Of a stretch of 64,000 bases of DNA, positions 53,866 to 62,011 are shown one piece after another; within the stretch, counting starts at the first letter, position 1; every line of letters starts with the position of its first letter. The position numbers and the translations under genes are program-made. The notes beneath the pieces are model-generated. The model ran no database searches. It saw only the letters and a program-made list of their open reading frames with translations, and had not been told where the DNA came from. This DNA comes from Dactylosporangium roseum (GTDB lineage Bacteria; Actinomycetota; Actinomycetes; Mycobacteriales; Micromonosporaceae): assembly GCF_025264685.1 (NCBI RefSeq), contig NZ_CP073721.1:1789001-1853000 (forward strand). The letters are read 5' to 3'.

Positions 53866-54618
53866 GTGCAAGCCGCCGGACCGCCCGCCGACATCCCCCC
53901 GCCCCCGTGGCGGGCTTCGAAGAAGAGGCCCGCGGCCCGCCAGCCGCTGAGCGCCGAGGCCGTTCTCGACACCGCGCTGCGGATCGTCGACCGCGACGGG
54001 CTCGACGGCATCAGCATGCGGCGCGTCGCGCAGGAGCTCGGCACGGGCGCCGCCTCGCTCTACGCGTACTTCGCGAACAAGGACGAACTGCTCGAGCAGC
54101 TCCTGGATCGGGTCATCGGCGACATCCCGCTGCCGTCCGCCGAGGCCGCCGACTGGGCCGCCGAGGTCAAGGAGAGCTGCTGGGAGAGCCGGGCCGTGTT
54201 CCTCGCCCACCGTGACCTGGTGAAGGTCGCCCGCGCCAACCTGCCCGTCGGCCCCAACTCGTTGCGCTACACCGAGGCGATGCTCGCCGTGCTCCGTGGC
54301 GCCGGCATCCCCGACCGGGTCGCGGCCTGGGGCATGGACCAGTTGTCCCTGGTCATCGTCGCCGACGCGATCGAGGCGTCGATCCACGCCAGCCGCGGCC
54401 GGCAGACCGAGGCCGACGCCGCGCCGTGGCTCGCCGAGGTGAGCGGGTACTACGCGAACCTGCCCCGGGACCGGTTCCCTAACCTGGTCGCCATGGCACC
54501 GGTGATGATCGAGGGCAGTGGGGACGAGCGGTTCGCATTCGCGATCGACCTGATGGTCGACGGGCTCGCGCGGTACATCGGCGGCGACGGGCCGGTCAAC
54601 GGGCGGGTGGCGGCGTGA
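53866..54618 (+). CDS. TetR-family repressor of the adjacent exporter
   Basis: 250-residue regulator. A Pro-rich N-terminal arm (1-27), HTH region (LSAEAVLDTALRIVDRDGLD, then MRRVAQELGTGAASLYAYFANKDELLEQL, about 28-75), and the TetR C-terminal ligand domain of the TetR_C_1-like type (AHRDLVKVARANLPVGPNSLRYTEAML). Divergent from the exporter over a 49-nt gap holding the operators. The ligand is probably an exported toxic compound. Its stop overlaps the next gene (GTGA). Confidence 0.93.
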   Translation: MQAAGPPADIPPPPWRASKKRPAARQPLSAEAVLDTALRIVDRDGLDGISMRRVAQELGTGAASLYAYFANKDELLEQLLDRVIGDIPLPSAEAADWAAEVKESCWESRAVFLAHRDLVKVARANLPVGPNSLRYTEAMLAVLRGAGIPDRVAAWGMDQLSLVIVADAIEASIHASRGRQTEADAAPWLAEVSGYYANLPRDRFPNLVAMAPVMIEGSGDERFAFAIDLMVDGLARYIGGDGPVNGRVAA

Positions 54619-55169
54619 CCGCCATCGTGGGCCTCGTCCACGCCGGCACCGTCTACGTCGGCGGCGACAGCGCCGGAGCCTCCGGCTGGAGCCTCACCGT
54701 CCGCGCCGACAGCAAGGTCTTCCACAACAACGGCTACCTGTTCGGGTTCACCACCTCGTTCCGGATGGGGCAGCTCATCCGGTATTCGCTGAAGCCCCCG
54801 AAGCCGGTCGGCGACATCGAACGGTTCATGGCCACCCGCTTCATCGACGCCGTCCGCGACTGCCTGAAGACCGGCGGCTGGGCCCGCCGCGACAGCGAGC
54901 GCGAGGAGGGCGGCACGTTCCTCGTCGGCGTCAAGGGGCGGCTGTTCACCGTCCACGACGACTACCAGGTCGCCGAGGCCGCCGACGGGTATGCGGCGGT
55001 CGGCGTCGGCGACGAGATCGCACTCGGCGCGCTCTTCGCCACCGCCCAGTCGCGGATGGCGCCGCAGCGGCGGGTCGAGGTCGCGTTGCGCGCCGCCGAG
55101 CGGTTCAGCGCCGGCGTTCGTGGGCCGTTCGTCTGCCTCTCCGAGCCGCCGGGAGCGTCCGCCGAGTAG
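54615..55169 (+). CDS. Ntn-hydrolase-like protein with proteasome-subunit features
   Basis: 184 residues that look like a self-contained proteasome/HslV-fold protein. After Met the sequence is TAIVGLVHAGTVYVGGDSAG; a Thr at position 2 could be an N-terminal nucleophile, and the GGDSAG turn matches the metal/active-site strand of HslV-type subunits. Further on, AAVGVGDEIALGALFATAQS matches the conserved GxGxxxAxxAL helix start of proteasome beta subunits. No signal peptide. Coupled to tetR by a GTGA overlap, so possibly under the same control. Not HslV itself: no hslU nearby and low similarity. Catalysis unproven. Confidence 0.65.
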   Translation: MTAIVGLVHAGTVYVGGDSAGASGWSLTVRADSKVFHNNGYLFGFTTSFRMGQLIRYSLKPPKPVGDIERFMATRFIDAVRDCLKTGGWARRDSEREEGGTFLVGVKGRLFTVHDDYQVAEAADGYAAVGVGDEIALGALFATAQSRMAPQRRVEVALRAAERFSAGVRGPFVCLSEPPGASAE

Positions 55170-55251
55170 CCGGGTTCTCGTGACCGGGTCAGTCCGGGCC
55201 AGGGTGACCGCAGATGGTTGCATCCGGAAACAATGCATTACGGTGTCCGGC

Positions 55252-56091
55252 ATGACGTTTTCGATCGTGGGGCGTTCCGCCGGCGGTGAGTCCTTCGGGG
55301 TGGCCGTGGCCAGCAAGTTCCTCGCCGTCGGCGCCGCCGTGCCGGCTGTCGAGGTCGAGGTCGGCGCGGTCGCCACGCAGTCGTTCGCGAACCTCGCGTA
55401 CCGCGTGCAGGGCCTCGCCATGCTCCGCACCGGCACGGCCGCCGCCGGCACGGTCGCCGGGCTCACCGCCGCCGACCCCGGGCGGGCCACCCGGCAGCTC
55501 GGGGTCGTCGGGCGGACCGGGCCCGGCGCCACGTTCACCGGCGACGAGTGCTTCTCCTGGGCGGGCGGGGTCGCCGGGGACGGCTACGCGATCCAGGGCA
55601 ACATCCTCACCGGACCCGAGGTCGTCACGGCCATGGAGGCCGCGTGGCTCGCGACCGAAGGGTCACTGGCCCGCCGCCTGTACGCCGCTCTCGCCGCCGG
55701 GGACGCGGCCGGCGGGGACAGCCGGGGCCGGCAGAGCGCCGCCCTGATCGTCGTCCGGCGCGGCGCCGGTTACGGCGGGCGGAGCGACGTCGAGGTCGAC
55801 CTGCGCGTCGACGACGACCCCGACCCCGTCACCCGGCTCGGCGGGCTCATCGATCTCTGGGAGTTGTACTTCGGCAAGCCCGACCCGGCGACCCTGCTGC
55901 CGCTGACCGGCGCGCTCGCGGAGGAGGTCGCCGCCCGGCTGGCGGCCCTCGGCCACGCCGACCTCGCGGGCTGGGCCGGCGTCGAGAACCTCGAGGAGCG
56001 GCTCGTCGACGGGCTCATCGACCCGCTCGTCCTGGAACACCTGCGGGCGCGGGACGGTCACCCGCAGGTGCCGTCACCGGGCGCCGCCTGA
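55252..56091 (+). CDS. DUF1028 Ntn-hydrolase-superfamily protein
   Basis: 279 residues beginning MTFSIVGRSAGGESFGVAVA, the hallmark of DUF1028, whose Thr2 is thought to be an N-terminal nucleophile. The conserved AVPAVEVEVGAVATQSFANLAYR, FTGDECFSWAG, GYAIQGNILTGPEVV and RGRQSAALIVVRR blocks are all present. A C-terminal extension (about 205-279) of the peptidoglycan-binding-like type is attached. Enzymatic role not established for the family. It lies 82 nt after another Ntn-like gene. Confidence 0.9.
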   Translation: MTFSIVGRSAGGESFGVAVASKFLAVGAAVPAVEVEVGAVATQSFANLAYRVQGLAMLRTGTAAAGTVAGLTAADPGRATRQLGVVGRTGPGATFTGDECFSWAGGVAGDGYAIQGNILTGPEVVTAMEAAWLATEGSLARRLYAALAAGDAAGGDSRGRQSAALIVVRRGAGYGGRSDVEVDLRVDDDPDPVTRLGGLIDLWELYFGKPDPATLLPLTGALAEEVAARLAALGHADLAGWAGVENLEERLVDGLIDPLVLEHLRARDGHPQVPSPGAA

Positions 56092-56116
56092 GCGCCTCCG
56101 CGCCGCCGGACGCGAT

Positions 56117-56863
56117 CTATCCCTCCCGGCGTCGATACACGGACGCATGGTCGGTCGGGTTGGGTCCGAGCGCGGCGCCGGCGAGGTTCGCGAACCGGTC
56201 CACGAGTGTGAGGCCGGCATGCTCGGCCAAGAGATCCAGCTCAGCCGGCAGCACGTATCGCAGCCGGTTGGGTAGCTCGTCCAGGGAGTCGGCCTGCCGG
56301 TTCACCCGGACGGTCTCGATCACCTGGGCGGCCGGGTCGATCCTGCCGATGCTGTACGACCTCGCGGCCTCCTCCCACCGGGTCACCGACAGCGAGTATC
56401 CGTCGTGCCATCGGGTGGGGTCCGGGATGAAGCCCTCCACGATGAGCGCCCCGGTGGGCTCCAGCAGGCGGGCGGCGGCCTCGACGCACCGGCGTTGCAA
56501 GCGTTGGTCGGTCAGCAGGTACAGCGTGCTGAACGCGATGAGGACGCAACCGAACCGGCCGGTCACCGGCGGATCGGTGATGTCGCCGAGTGCCGCGTGG
56601 ATACGCTCGGCGCCCGGCTTGGCACGGAGCCGATCGAGCATCGCCGCAGAGTTGTCGATGCCGTGGACCTCGAATCCGGCGGCCGCCAGCGGCAGCGCTA
56701 CCCGCCCGGTGCCGATGCCGAACTCGCACACTGTCGCGGGGTCGGCGTAGCGGCTGACGAACCGCACGACCAGGTCAGGATCGTCGCGGCCGGCGTACAA
56801 ATCGTCGTAGACGGCTGCCCACGCGTCGCCGTAGCCGCCTCGCGTCTGCTGTGACGCCGTCAT
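56117..56863 (-). CDS. Class I SAM-dependent methyltransferase
   Basis: 248 residues from ATG 56863. Motif I is VCEFGIGTGRVALPLAAAG (about 46-64), followed by VHGIDNSAAML (motif II acid), HAALGDITD (post II) and the motif-IV strand FGCVLIAFSTLYLL. The C-terminal region (SLDELPNRLRYVLPAELDLLAEHAGL) is usual for small-molecule methyltransferases of this group. An upstream ATG 31 codons earlier adds non-family sequence. Substrate unknown; convergent with DUF1028. Confidence 0.93.
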   Translation of the reverse strand: MTASQQTRGGYGDAWAAVYDDLYAGRDDPDLVVRFVSRYADPATVCEFGIGTGRVALPLAAAGFEVHGIDNSAAMLDRLRAKPGAERIHAALGDITDPPVTGRFGCVLIAFSTLYLLTDQRLQRRCVEAAARLLEPTGALIVEGFIPDPTRWHDGYSLSVTRWEEAARSYSIGRIDPAAQVIETVRVNRQADSLDELPNRLRYVLPAELDLLAEHAGLTLVDRFANLAGAALGPNPTDHASVYRRREG

Positions 56864-57230
56864 TTGCGGAGCCGATGAGCTCAACGTTCCCCCAAAACTT
56901 GCACAACGATGCGGGTGGCAGCGCGATGCTAATCGACACTGGGGATTGGACACCATGAGCCGTCGTGCCTAAAGCCCGTGGTCCTCCAGCATCGCCGCAC
57001 TGGCCGTGGGGTCGAAGTGATGTTCGTCACATTGATGAGCCATTGTGGGTGCGGGGCTCCGCCGCAGGGCGAACGTGTTGACCTGCTTGAATATAGAAGC
57101 AAGCCGAAATGTCGATGCTGGTGATCCCCGCTCGCTACGTAGCGTCTTGCGGCCAATGCTTGACGTGTTTCTGATTGTGCTCCTACGGTGCGTTTCCGCC
57201 AGTGTCGCGGATCACAGGGGAGCGGCGGTC
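56864..57230. other. 367-nt divergent promoter region, no gene seen
   Basis: Between the methyltransferase and the giant secreted protein. It is less GC-rich than its surroundings around 57085-57110 (TTGAATATAGAAGC). It contains a palindrome and promoter near its right end (separate entry). No gene-like frame with a ribosome site. Confidence 0.5.
57133..57189 (+). promoter_or_regulatory. Promoter and upstream palindrome of the LamG/DNRLRE gene
   Basis: TTGACG (57160-57165), 18-nt spacer, TACGGT (57184-57189) form a good promoter about 35 nt upstream of ATG 57231. A perfect 12-bp palindrome CGCTACGTAGCG (57133-57144) ends 15 nt upstream of the -35, where an activator would sit. Confidence 0.5.
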
Positions 57231-60200
57231 ATGAATGTTGGGTTGCCCGGATCTGTTGTGCGGACCCGTTCGTGGTGGCGGCGTTTCCCGTGGTGCGCCG
57301 CGCTGGTCATGCTCTCGACCCTGCTGGTTGTGCCGACTGCCGAGTCGGTCGCGCAGGCGGCCCCGGCGCCGGTGACGTGTCCGGCGAGCGCGGACGACGC
57401 CCCTGCGGCGTTGCGGGCGGCGGCATCATGCAAGGGGCAGGTGGAGGTCGCCTCGGCACGGTCGGAGCGCTCCCAGGTGTTCGCGAACCCGATGGGCACG
57501 TTCACCGGGATGGAATCGGCCGTCGTCCAACGGGTTCGTGACGGACACGGTGGCTGGGCGAGGCCGGACGCGACGCTGCGGCGCACCGCCGACGGCGGGT
57601 ACGAGCCGGTCGCGAGCTGGCTCGGCACGTCGTTCTCAGCAGGCGGCACGGGTCCGCTGGTGACACTGCGCCGCGGCGGCGCGGCGCTGGACGTGCGGTG
57701 GCCCACCGCGTTGCCGGCACCGTCGGTGTCGGGTGCCACGGCCACCTATGCCGACGTGCTTCCCGGTGTGGATCTGCGGCTGACGGCCGAGGTCGAGGGC
57801 TTCTCCGAGGTGCTGGTGGTGAGGAGTGCCGCGGCGGCGGCGAATCCGGCGCTGAAGGCGCTACGGTTCGCCACAACCGCCACCAACCTGAAACTCAAGC
57901 CTGGCCCGGGCGGATCGTTGACGGCGGTGGACGCCAGCGGCGCGGTGTTGTTCGGCTCGGGGACGCCGGCGATGTGGGACTCATCCGGCGGAGCGATGAC
58001 CGTTGCGCAACCGGCCGCCGCCCGGACGGCGGCGATGCCGTTGGTGCTGGACGGCGACACGATCGTCGTGCGGCCGGACCTGGCCGTGCTGCGCGGCGCG
58101 TCGGCAAAGTTTCCGGTCTACATCGATCCGTCGTTCGGTGCGAGCGCCTGGACGATGATCAACAGCCGGTTCCCGAACCAGTCGTACTGGAGTTACGACC
58201 GCAACGACTGCCCCAGCCCGTACGCGTCGGTGCCGTGTGCCAAGGTGGGCTACACCGACTCCGGTACGACGATGATCTACCGGTCGATCTTCCGGTTCCC
58301 GACGTCGAGCTACACCGGCAAGCATGTCCTCGACGCGAAGTTCTCCATCGACCTGTTGCACTCCTGGACGTGCGGCAAGACCACCACGGATCTGACCTAC
58401 ACCCAGGCGATCAGCTCCGGCACCACGTGGAACAACAGCGTCGGCGGCTGGGGCCCCGCGATCGCGGCGCTGAACAACAACACCTGCAACCGGGCACGGG
58501 TCCGCTCCGAGTGGGGCATCACCAGCCTGATCCAGACCGCGGCGGGCAACTGGTGGCAGGACATCAACCTCGGCCTCAAGGCGCGCAACGAGAGCAACCA
58601 TGACGCGTGGAAGAAGTTCGACGCGGGCACGGCGCTGCTGACGGTGACGTACAACTCGTTCCCGAACGCACCAGACCAGATCACCGTTTCCGGTTACGCG
58701 TGCGCGACCGGGACCGGTCGTCCGGTGGTGAAGACCGCGACGCCGGAGTTGCGGGCGCGGACGTCGGACGCGGACGGTACGGCGCAGGTGCACAGTGTGA
58801 CGTTCTGGTGGTGGCCGGTCGGTGGTAGCCGCAGCGACACCAACAAGGTGACGCAGAGTTCGGTGACGCCGGGCCAGACCGCGATCGTGAGCATCCCGCC
58901 GGGGAGGCTGTCCAACGATGTCAGTTACGTGGTCCAGGTGCAGTCCTCCGACGGGGTCGATACCGGCCAGTTCTCGCAGACGTGTGAGTTCAAGGTGGAC
59001 ACCGCGCCGCCGGACGCGCCGTCGCAGGTGACCTCGACGGACTATCCGGCGGACGGTCAGTTCCACGGCGGTGCGGGGATCGCGGGCTCGTTCACGTTCT
59101 ACCCGCCGGCGACGATCCCGTCGGACTTCGCCGGGTACTCCTACACCCTGGTCGCCAGCACGTCGGCGGTGAACGCGACGCGGGTGGCGGCGAACCCGAC
59201 CGACAAGCGGGCGACGGTGACCATCACGCCGCCGACTGATGGGCAGTTCACGCTGCGGGTCTGGAGCCGGGACACGGGCGGCAGCTTCTCGGCCTCGCCG
59301 TTGTCGTACACGTTCAGTGTTCGAGCGGGTGCCGGCCCGGATGCGCGGTGGACCCTCGACGAGGGCACCGGTACGGCGGCGGCTGATGTGACGAACCACG
59401 GCAACACGTTGACGGTGACGAACCCGGCGTGGGTGGCCAGCCGCGGTGGTACCGGCAAGGCGCTGTCGTTCAACGGAACCAACGCCACGGCCGCGACGAG
59501 TGGCCCGATCGCCACCAAATCGCCGACGACCGGCGCACCGACGACGGTGCGGACGGACGCGAACTTCACCGTCTCCGCATGGGTGAAGATCGATTCGACG
59601 CTCGACCCGGCGAAGAACTACGTCGCGGTGAGCCAGCAGGGGACGCGGACGTCGGCCTGGGCGTTGGCGTACCACGGCTCGACGAGCCGGTGGCGGTTCT
59701 CGATGCACGGCGCCGACGTGGACGCTCCGGGCATCTACGCGGTGGTGTCCGACGCCGCACCCACGATCGGTAGATGGACGTATCTCGTCGCGACCTACGA
59801 CGTGGCGACGCATCAGATGCGGCTCTACGTCGACGGCGTCGCGCAGACCGGTGTGGCGACGGTGTCGGGTGGGTTCAACGCGACCGGGCCGGTGGTCCTG
59901 GGCCGTCGGTTGTGGGCGGGTAATCCCGACAGCTTCTTCAACGGCGGTGTCGACGACGTGCGCGTCTACGGCCGGCTGGTGGGGTCCAGCGAGGCTGAGT
60001 TCACCGATCAATTGAACCCGGAAGCGCCGATCATCACGATCCCGAACGGCAACAGCGCGCAGGCGGGTCAGACGGTCCAGGTGACGTTCAGCGCGGGCGG
60101 CGATCCGGCGGTGACCACGATCAAGTACAGCTTCGGCACGCGCAGCTTCGACCGCACGGCCACGCTGTCGGTGCCTGGCGGGCAGTTGACGATCACGACG

Positions 60201-61952
60201 CCGCCGCTGGACGAGGGGGAGACCAGGGTATACGCGCGGGCGGTGACGGGCTCCGGCCGGCAGGGCGGGGACGCCAGCGCCACGATCGACGCCGTCGCGC
60301 CGGCGTCGTTGTCCGGCAGGGTGTTCGACAGCCGGTCCGGTAGCCCGGTCGCCGGGGCCACGGTGGTGTTGCAGCCGGGTGGAGCCACGCTGACGACGGG
60401 GGTGTCCGGGGCCTACCAGTTCACCGGGTTGACCGCCGGGTGGTACACGGTGACGGGCACGCTGCCCGACAGTTGCGGGATGTTCGCCAGCACCGGGCTG
60501 GAGATCACCACGGCAACCCCGCAGGACCTGTGGCTGTACCCGCCGTCGGACGTGTTCGGTTACACGTGCTCGGCGACGGCGGATCCGTTCGTCAACGCGG
60601 ACACGACGGTGCTGCCGCTGACCGGCGACGACGGTGTGACGCAGATCAGTCTGCCGTTCGCGATGCCGTTCTACGGACAGAGTCTGTCCACGGCGTGGGT
60701 GTCGATCAACGGCCTGCTGACGTTCGCCAACCCGGGGGCTGACGATCTCCATGCGAACGCGAGCATCCCGACCCCGGGCGTGCCGGACGCCCTCGTGGCG
60801 CCGTTGTGGGCCGACCTGTACGTGGACAGTGTCGCGAGTGTGCGTACCACGGTGGTCGGTACGGCACCGGAGCGGAAGTTCGTGGTCGAGTGGCGCAACG
60901 TCGCGTTCATGAACGACTTCCCGCGCCGGGTCACGTTCGAGGCGGTGCTGGCCGAGAGCGGTGACATCACGTTCAACTACGCCGGTCTCGACGATGCGAA
61001 GGAGCGCGGGGAGACCGCGACGGTCGGTATCGAGAGCAACGGCGGGTCGTACGGCCTGCAGTACTCGTTCAACCAGCCGCAGTTGGCGTCCGGCAAGTCG
61101 ATCTTCATCGACTATCCGGACTACGCGATGCCGATCAGCACGTGGACGCTGTCGGGCACGGTCACCCAGGGCGGGTCGCCGGTGGCCGGTGTCACGGTGA
61201 CGTTGCTGCCGCAGGGCTTCACCGCGACCACCGCGGCCAACGGCACGTACGCGTTCGGCAACTTGGAACAGGACGGTTACACCGTGGCGGCCAGCTCCGG
61301 CTGTGCCACGGTGTCGCAGCCGCTCTACCTCGGCGGTGACACCACGGTCGATCTGCCGTTGACGGCGGTCGCGGACGAGTTCGGCTATGTGTGCTCGACG
61401 AGTACCCAGCCGTTTGTCGCCGCGGACACGGCGGTGCTGGCGTTGACGGGTGACGAGGGTGTCGGGCAGGTGACGCTGCCCTTCCCGGTCACCTTCTACG
61501 GCCAGACCTACAGCAGCGTGTGGGTGTCGACGAATGGATTCGTCAGCTTCACCGACCCCGGCGGTGCTCATCCGGACAACCGTGCCGCGGTGCCGGACGG
61601 TGTCGCGCCCGCCGCCACCCTCTACCCGTTCTGGGACGACCTGGTCGTCGATGGCTCGGCGAGCGTGCGCACGGCGACGGTCGGGTCGGCACCGAACCGG
61701 CGGTTCGTCATCGAATGGCGCAACGTCCACATCTTCGGCAACCTGTCGCAGCGCGTCACGTTCGAGGCCCTGATCAGTGAGAACGGGACGGTCACGTTCA
61801 ACTACACCGGCCTGGACAACGCCGGTGAGCGCGGGGCCACCGCGGTCGTCGGGATCGAGGACCACACCGGTCTGGTCGGGCAGACGTATTCGTCGTTCGC
61901 ACCGTCGCTGCTGGACGGCCGTGCCGTCACTTACACCCCGCCGGCCCCATGA
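57231..61952 (+). CDS. Giant secreted DNRLRE/LamG multidomain protein
   Basis: 1573 residues. Signal peptide (about 15-45, cleavage near AQA-APA) from ATG 57231 with GGGGAG upstream; the longer open frame lacks a site. A DNRLRE-like domain follows (about 295-480, YIDPSFGASAWTMINSRFPN, then TMIYRSIFRFPTSSYTGK). Next are Ig/FnIII-like regions (480-700), a LamG/concanavalin-type jellyroll (about 700-920: LDEGTGTAAADVTNHGN, FTVSAWVKID, VRVYGRLV), and two copies of a pair made of a carboxypeptidase-regulatory-like beta domain plus a roughly 190-residue beta domain (about 1023-1300 and 1303-1573). The next secreted gene starts at its stop. Such proteins precede RHS/toxin genes in actinomycetes; likely a surface or export partner. 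Confidence 0.85.
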   Translation: MNVGLPGSVVRTRSWWRRFPWCAALVMLSTLLVVPTAESVAQAAPAPVTCPASADDAPAALRAAASCKGQVEVASARSERSQVFANPMGTFTGMESAVVQRVRDGHGGWARPDATLRRTADGGYEPVASWLGTSFSAGGTGPLVTLRRGGAALDVRWPTALPAPSVSGATATYADVLPGVDLRLTAEVEGFSEVLVVRSAAAAANPALKALRFATTATNLKLKPGPGGSLTAVDASGAVLFGSGTPAMWDSSGGAMTVAQPAAARTAAMPLVLDGDTIVVRPDLAVLRGASAKFPVYIDPSFGASAWTMINSRFPNQSYWSYDRNDCPSPYASVPCAKVGYTDSGTTMIYRSIFRFPTSSYTGKHVLDAKFSIDLLHSWTCGKTTTDLTYTQAISSGTTWNNSVGGWGPAIAALNNNTCNRARVRSEWGITSLIQTAAGNWWQDINLGLKARNESNHDAWKKFDAGTALLTVTYNSFPNAPDQITVSGYACATGTGRPVVKTATPELRARTSDADGTAQVHSVTFWWWPVGGSRSDTNKVTQSSVTPGQTAIVSIPPGRLSNDVSYVVQVQSSDGVDTGQFSQTCEFKVDTAPPDAPSQVTSTDYPADGQFHGGAGIAGSFTFYPPATIPSDFAGYSYTLVASTSAVNATRVAANPTDKRATVTITPPTDGQFTLRVWSRDTGGSFSASPLSYTFSVRAGAGPDARWTLDEGTGTAAADVTNHGNTLTVTNPAWVASRGGTGKALSFNGTNATAATSGPIATKSPTTGAPTTVRTDANFTVSAWVKIDSTLDPAKNYVAVSQQGTRTSAWALAYHGSTSRWRFSMHGADVDAPGIYAVVSDAAPTIGRWTYLVATYDVATHQMRLYVDGVAQTGVATVSGGFNATGPVVLGRRLWAGNPDSFFNGGVDDVRVYGRLVGSSEAEFTDQLNPEAPIITIPNGNSAQAGQTVQVTFSAGGDPAVTTIKYSFGTRSFDRTATLSVPGGQLTITTPPLDEGETRVYARAVTGSGRQGGDASATIDAVAPASLSGRVFDSRSGSPVAGATVVLQPGGATLTTGVSGAYQFTGLTAGWYTVTGTLPDSCGMFASTGLEITTATPQDLWLYPPSDVFGYTCSATADPFVNADTTVLPLTGDDGVTQISLPFAMPFYGQSLSTAWVSINGLLTFANPGADDLHANASIPTPGVPDALVAPLWADLYVDSVASVRTTVVGTAPERKFVVEWRNVAFMNDFPRRVTFEAVLAESGDITFNYAGLDDAKERGETATVGIESNGGSYGLQYSFNQPQLASGKSIFIDYPDYAMPISTWTLSGTVTQGGSPVAGVTVTLLPQGFTATTAANGTYAFGNLEQDGYTVAASSGCATVSQPLYLGGDTTVDLPLTAVADEFGYVCSTSTQPFVAADTAVLALTGDEGVGQVTLPFPVTFYGQTYSSVWVSTNGFVSFTDPGGAHPDNRAAVPDGVAPAATLYPFWDDLVVDGSASVRTATVGSAPNRRFVIEWRNVHIFGNLSQRVTFEALISENGTVTFNYTGLDNAGERGATAVVGIEDHTGLVGQTYSSFAPSLLDGRAVTYTPPAP
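60301..61952 (+). repeat. Duplicated C-terminal module (about 830 nt twice) in the giant secreted gene
   Basis: 60301-61125 and 61140-61950 encode homologous modules. Shared landmarks are LSGxVxxxGSPVAGxTVxL, then DxFGYxCSxTxxPFVxADT, LPLTGDxGVxQ, PFYGQ, AWVSxNG, VxWRNV and the end GERGxTAxVGIE. Protein identity is roughly 45-50% by eye, so the duplication is old. Confidence 0.85.
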
Positions 61953-62011
61953 CCGGCGTATCCATCCGAAGCCGTCGCCATCACGCCACCGTCGATTCCT
62001 GGAGGTTGTCG

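Noticed and set aside
57462..57475. TCGGAGCGCTCCCA, one base from the CebR box
   Set aside because: It lies 230 nt inside a coding sequence unrelated to sugar uptake; a 13/14 match to a GC-rich palindrome is expected by chance in coding DNA here. A binding test could reverse this.
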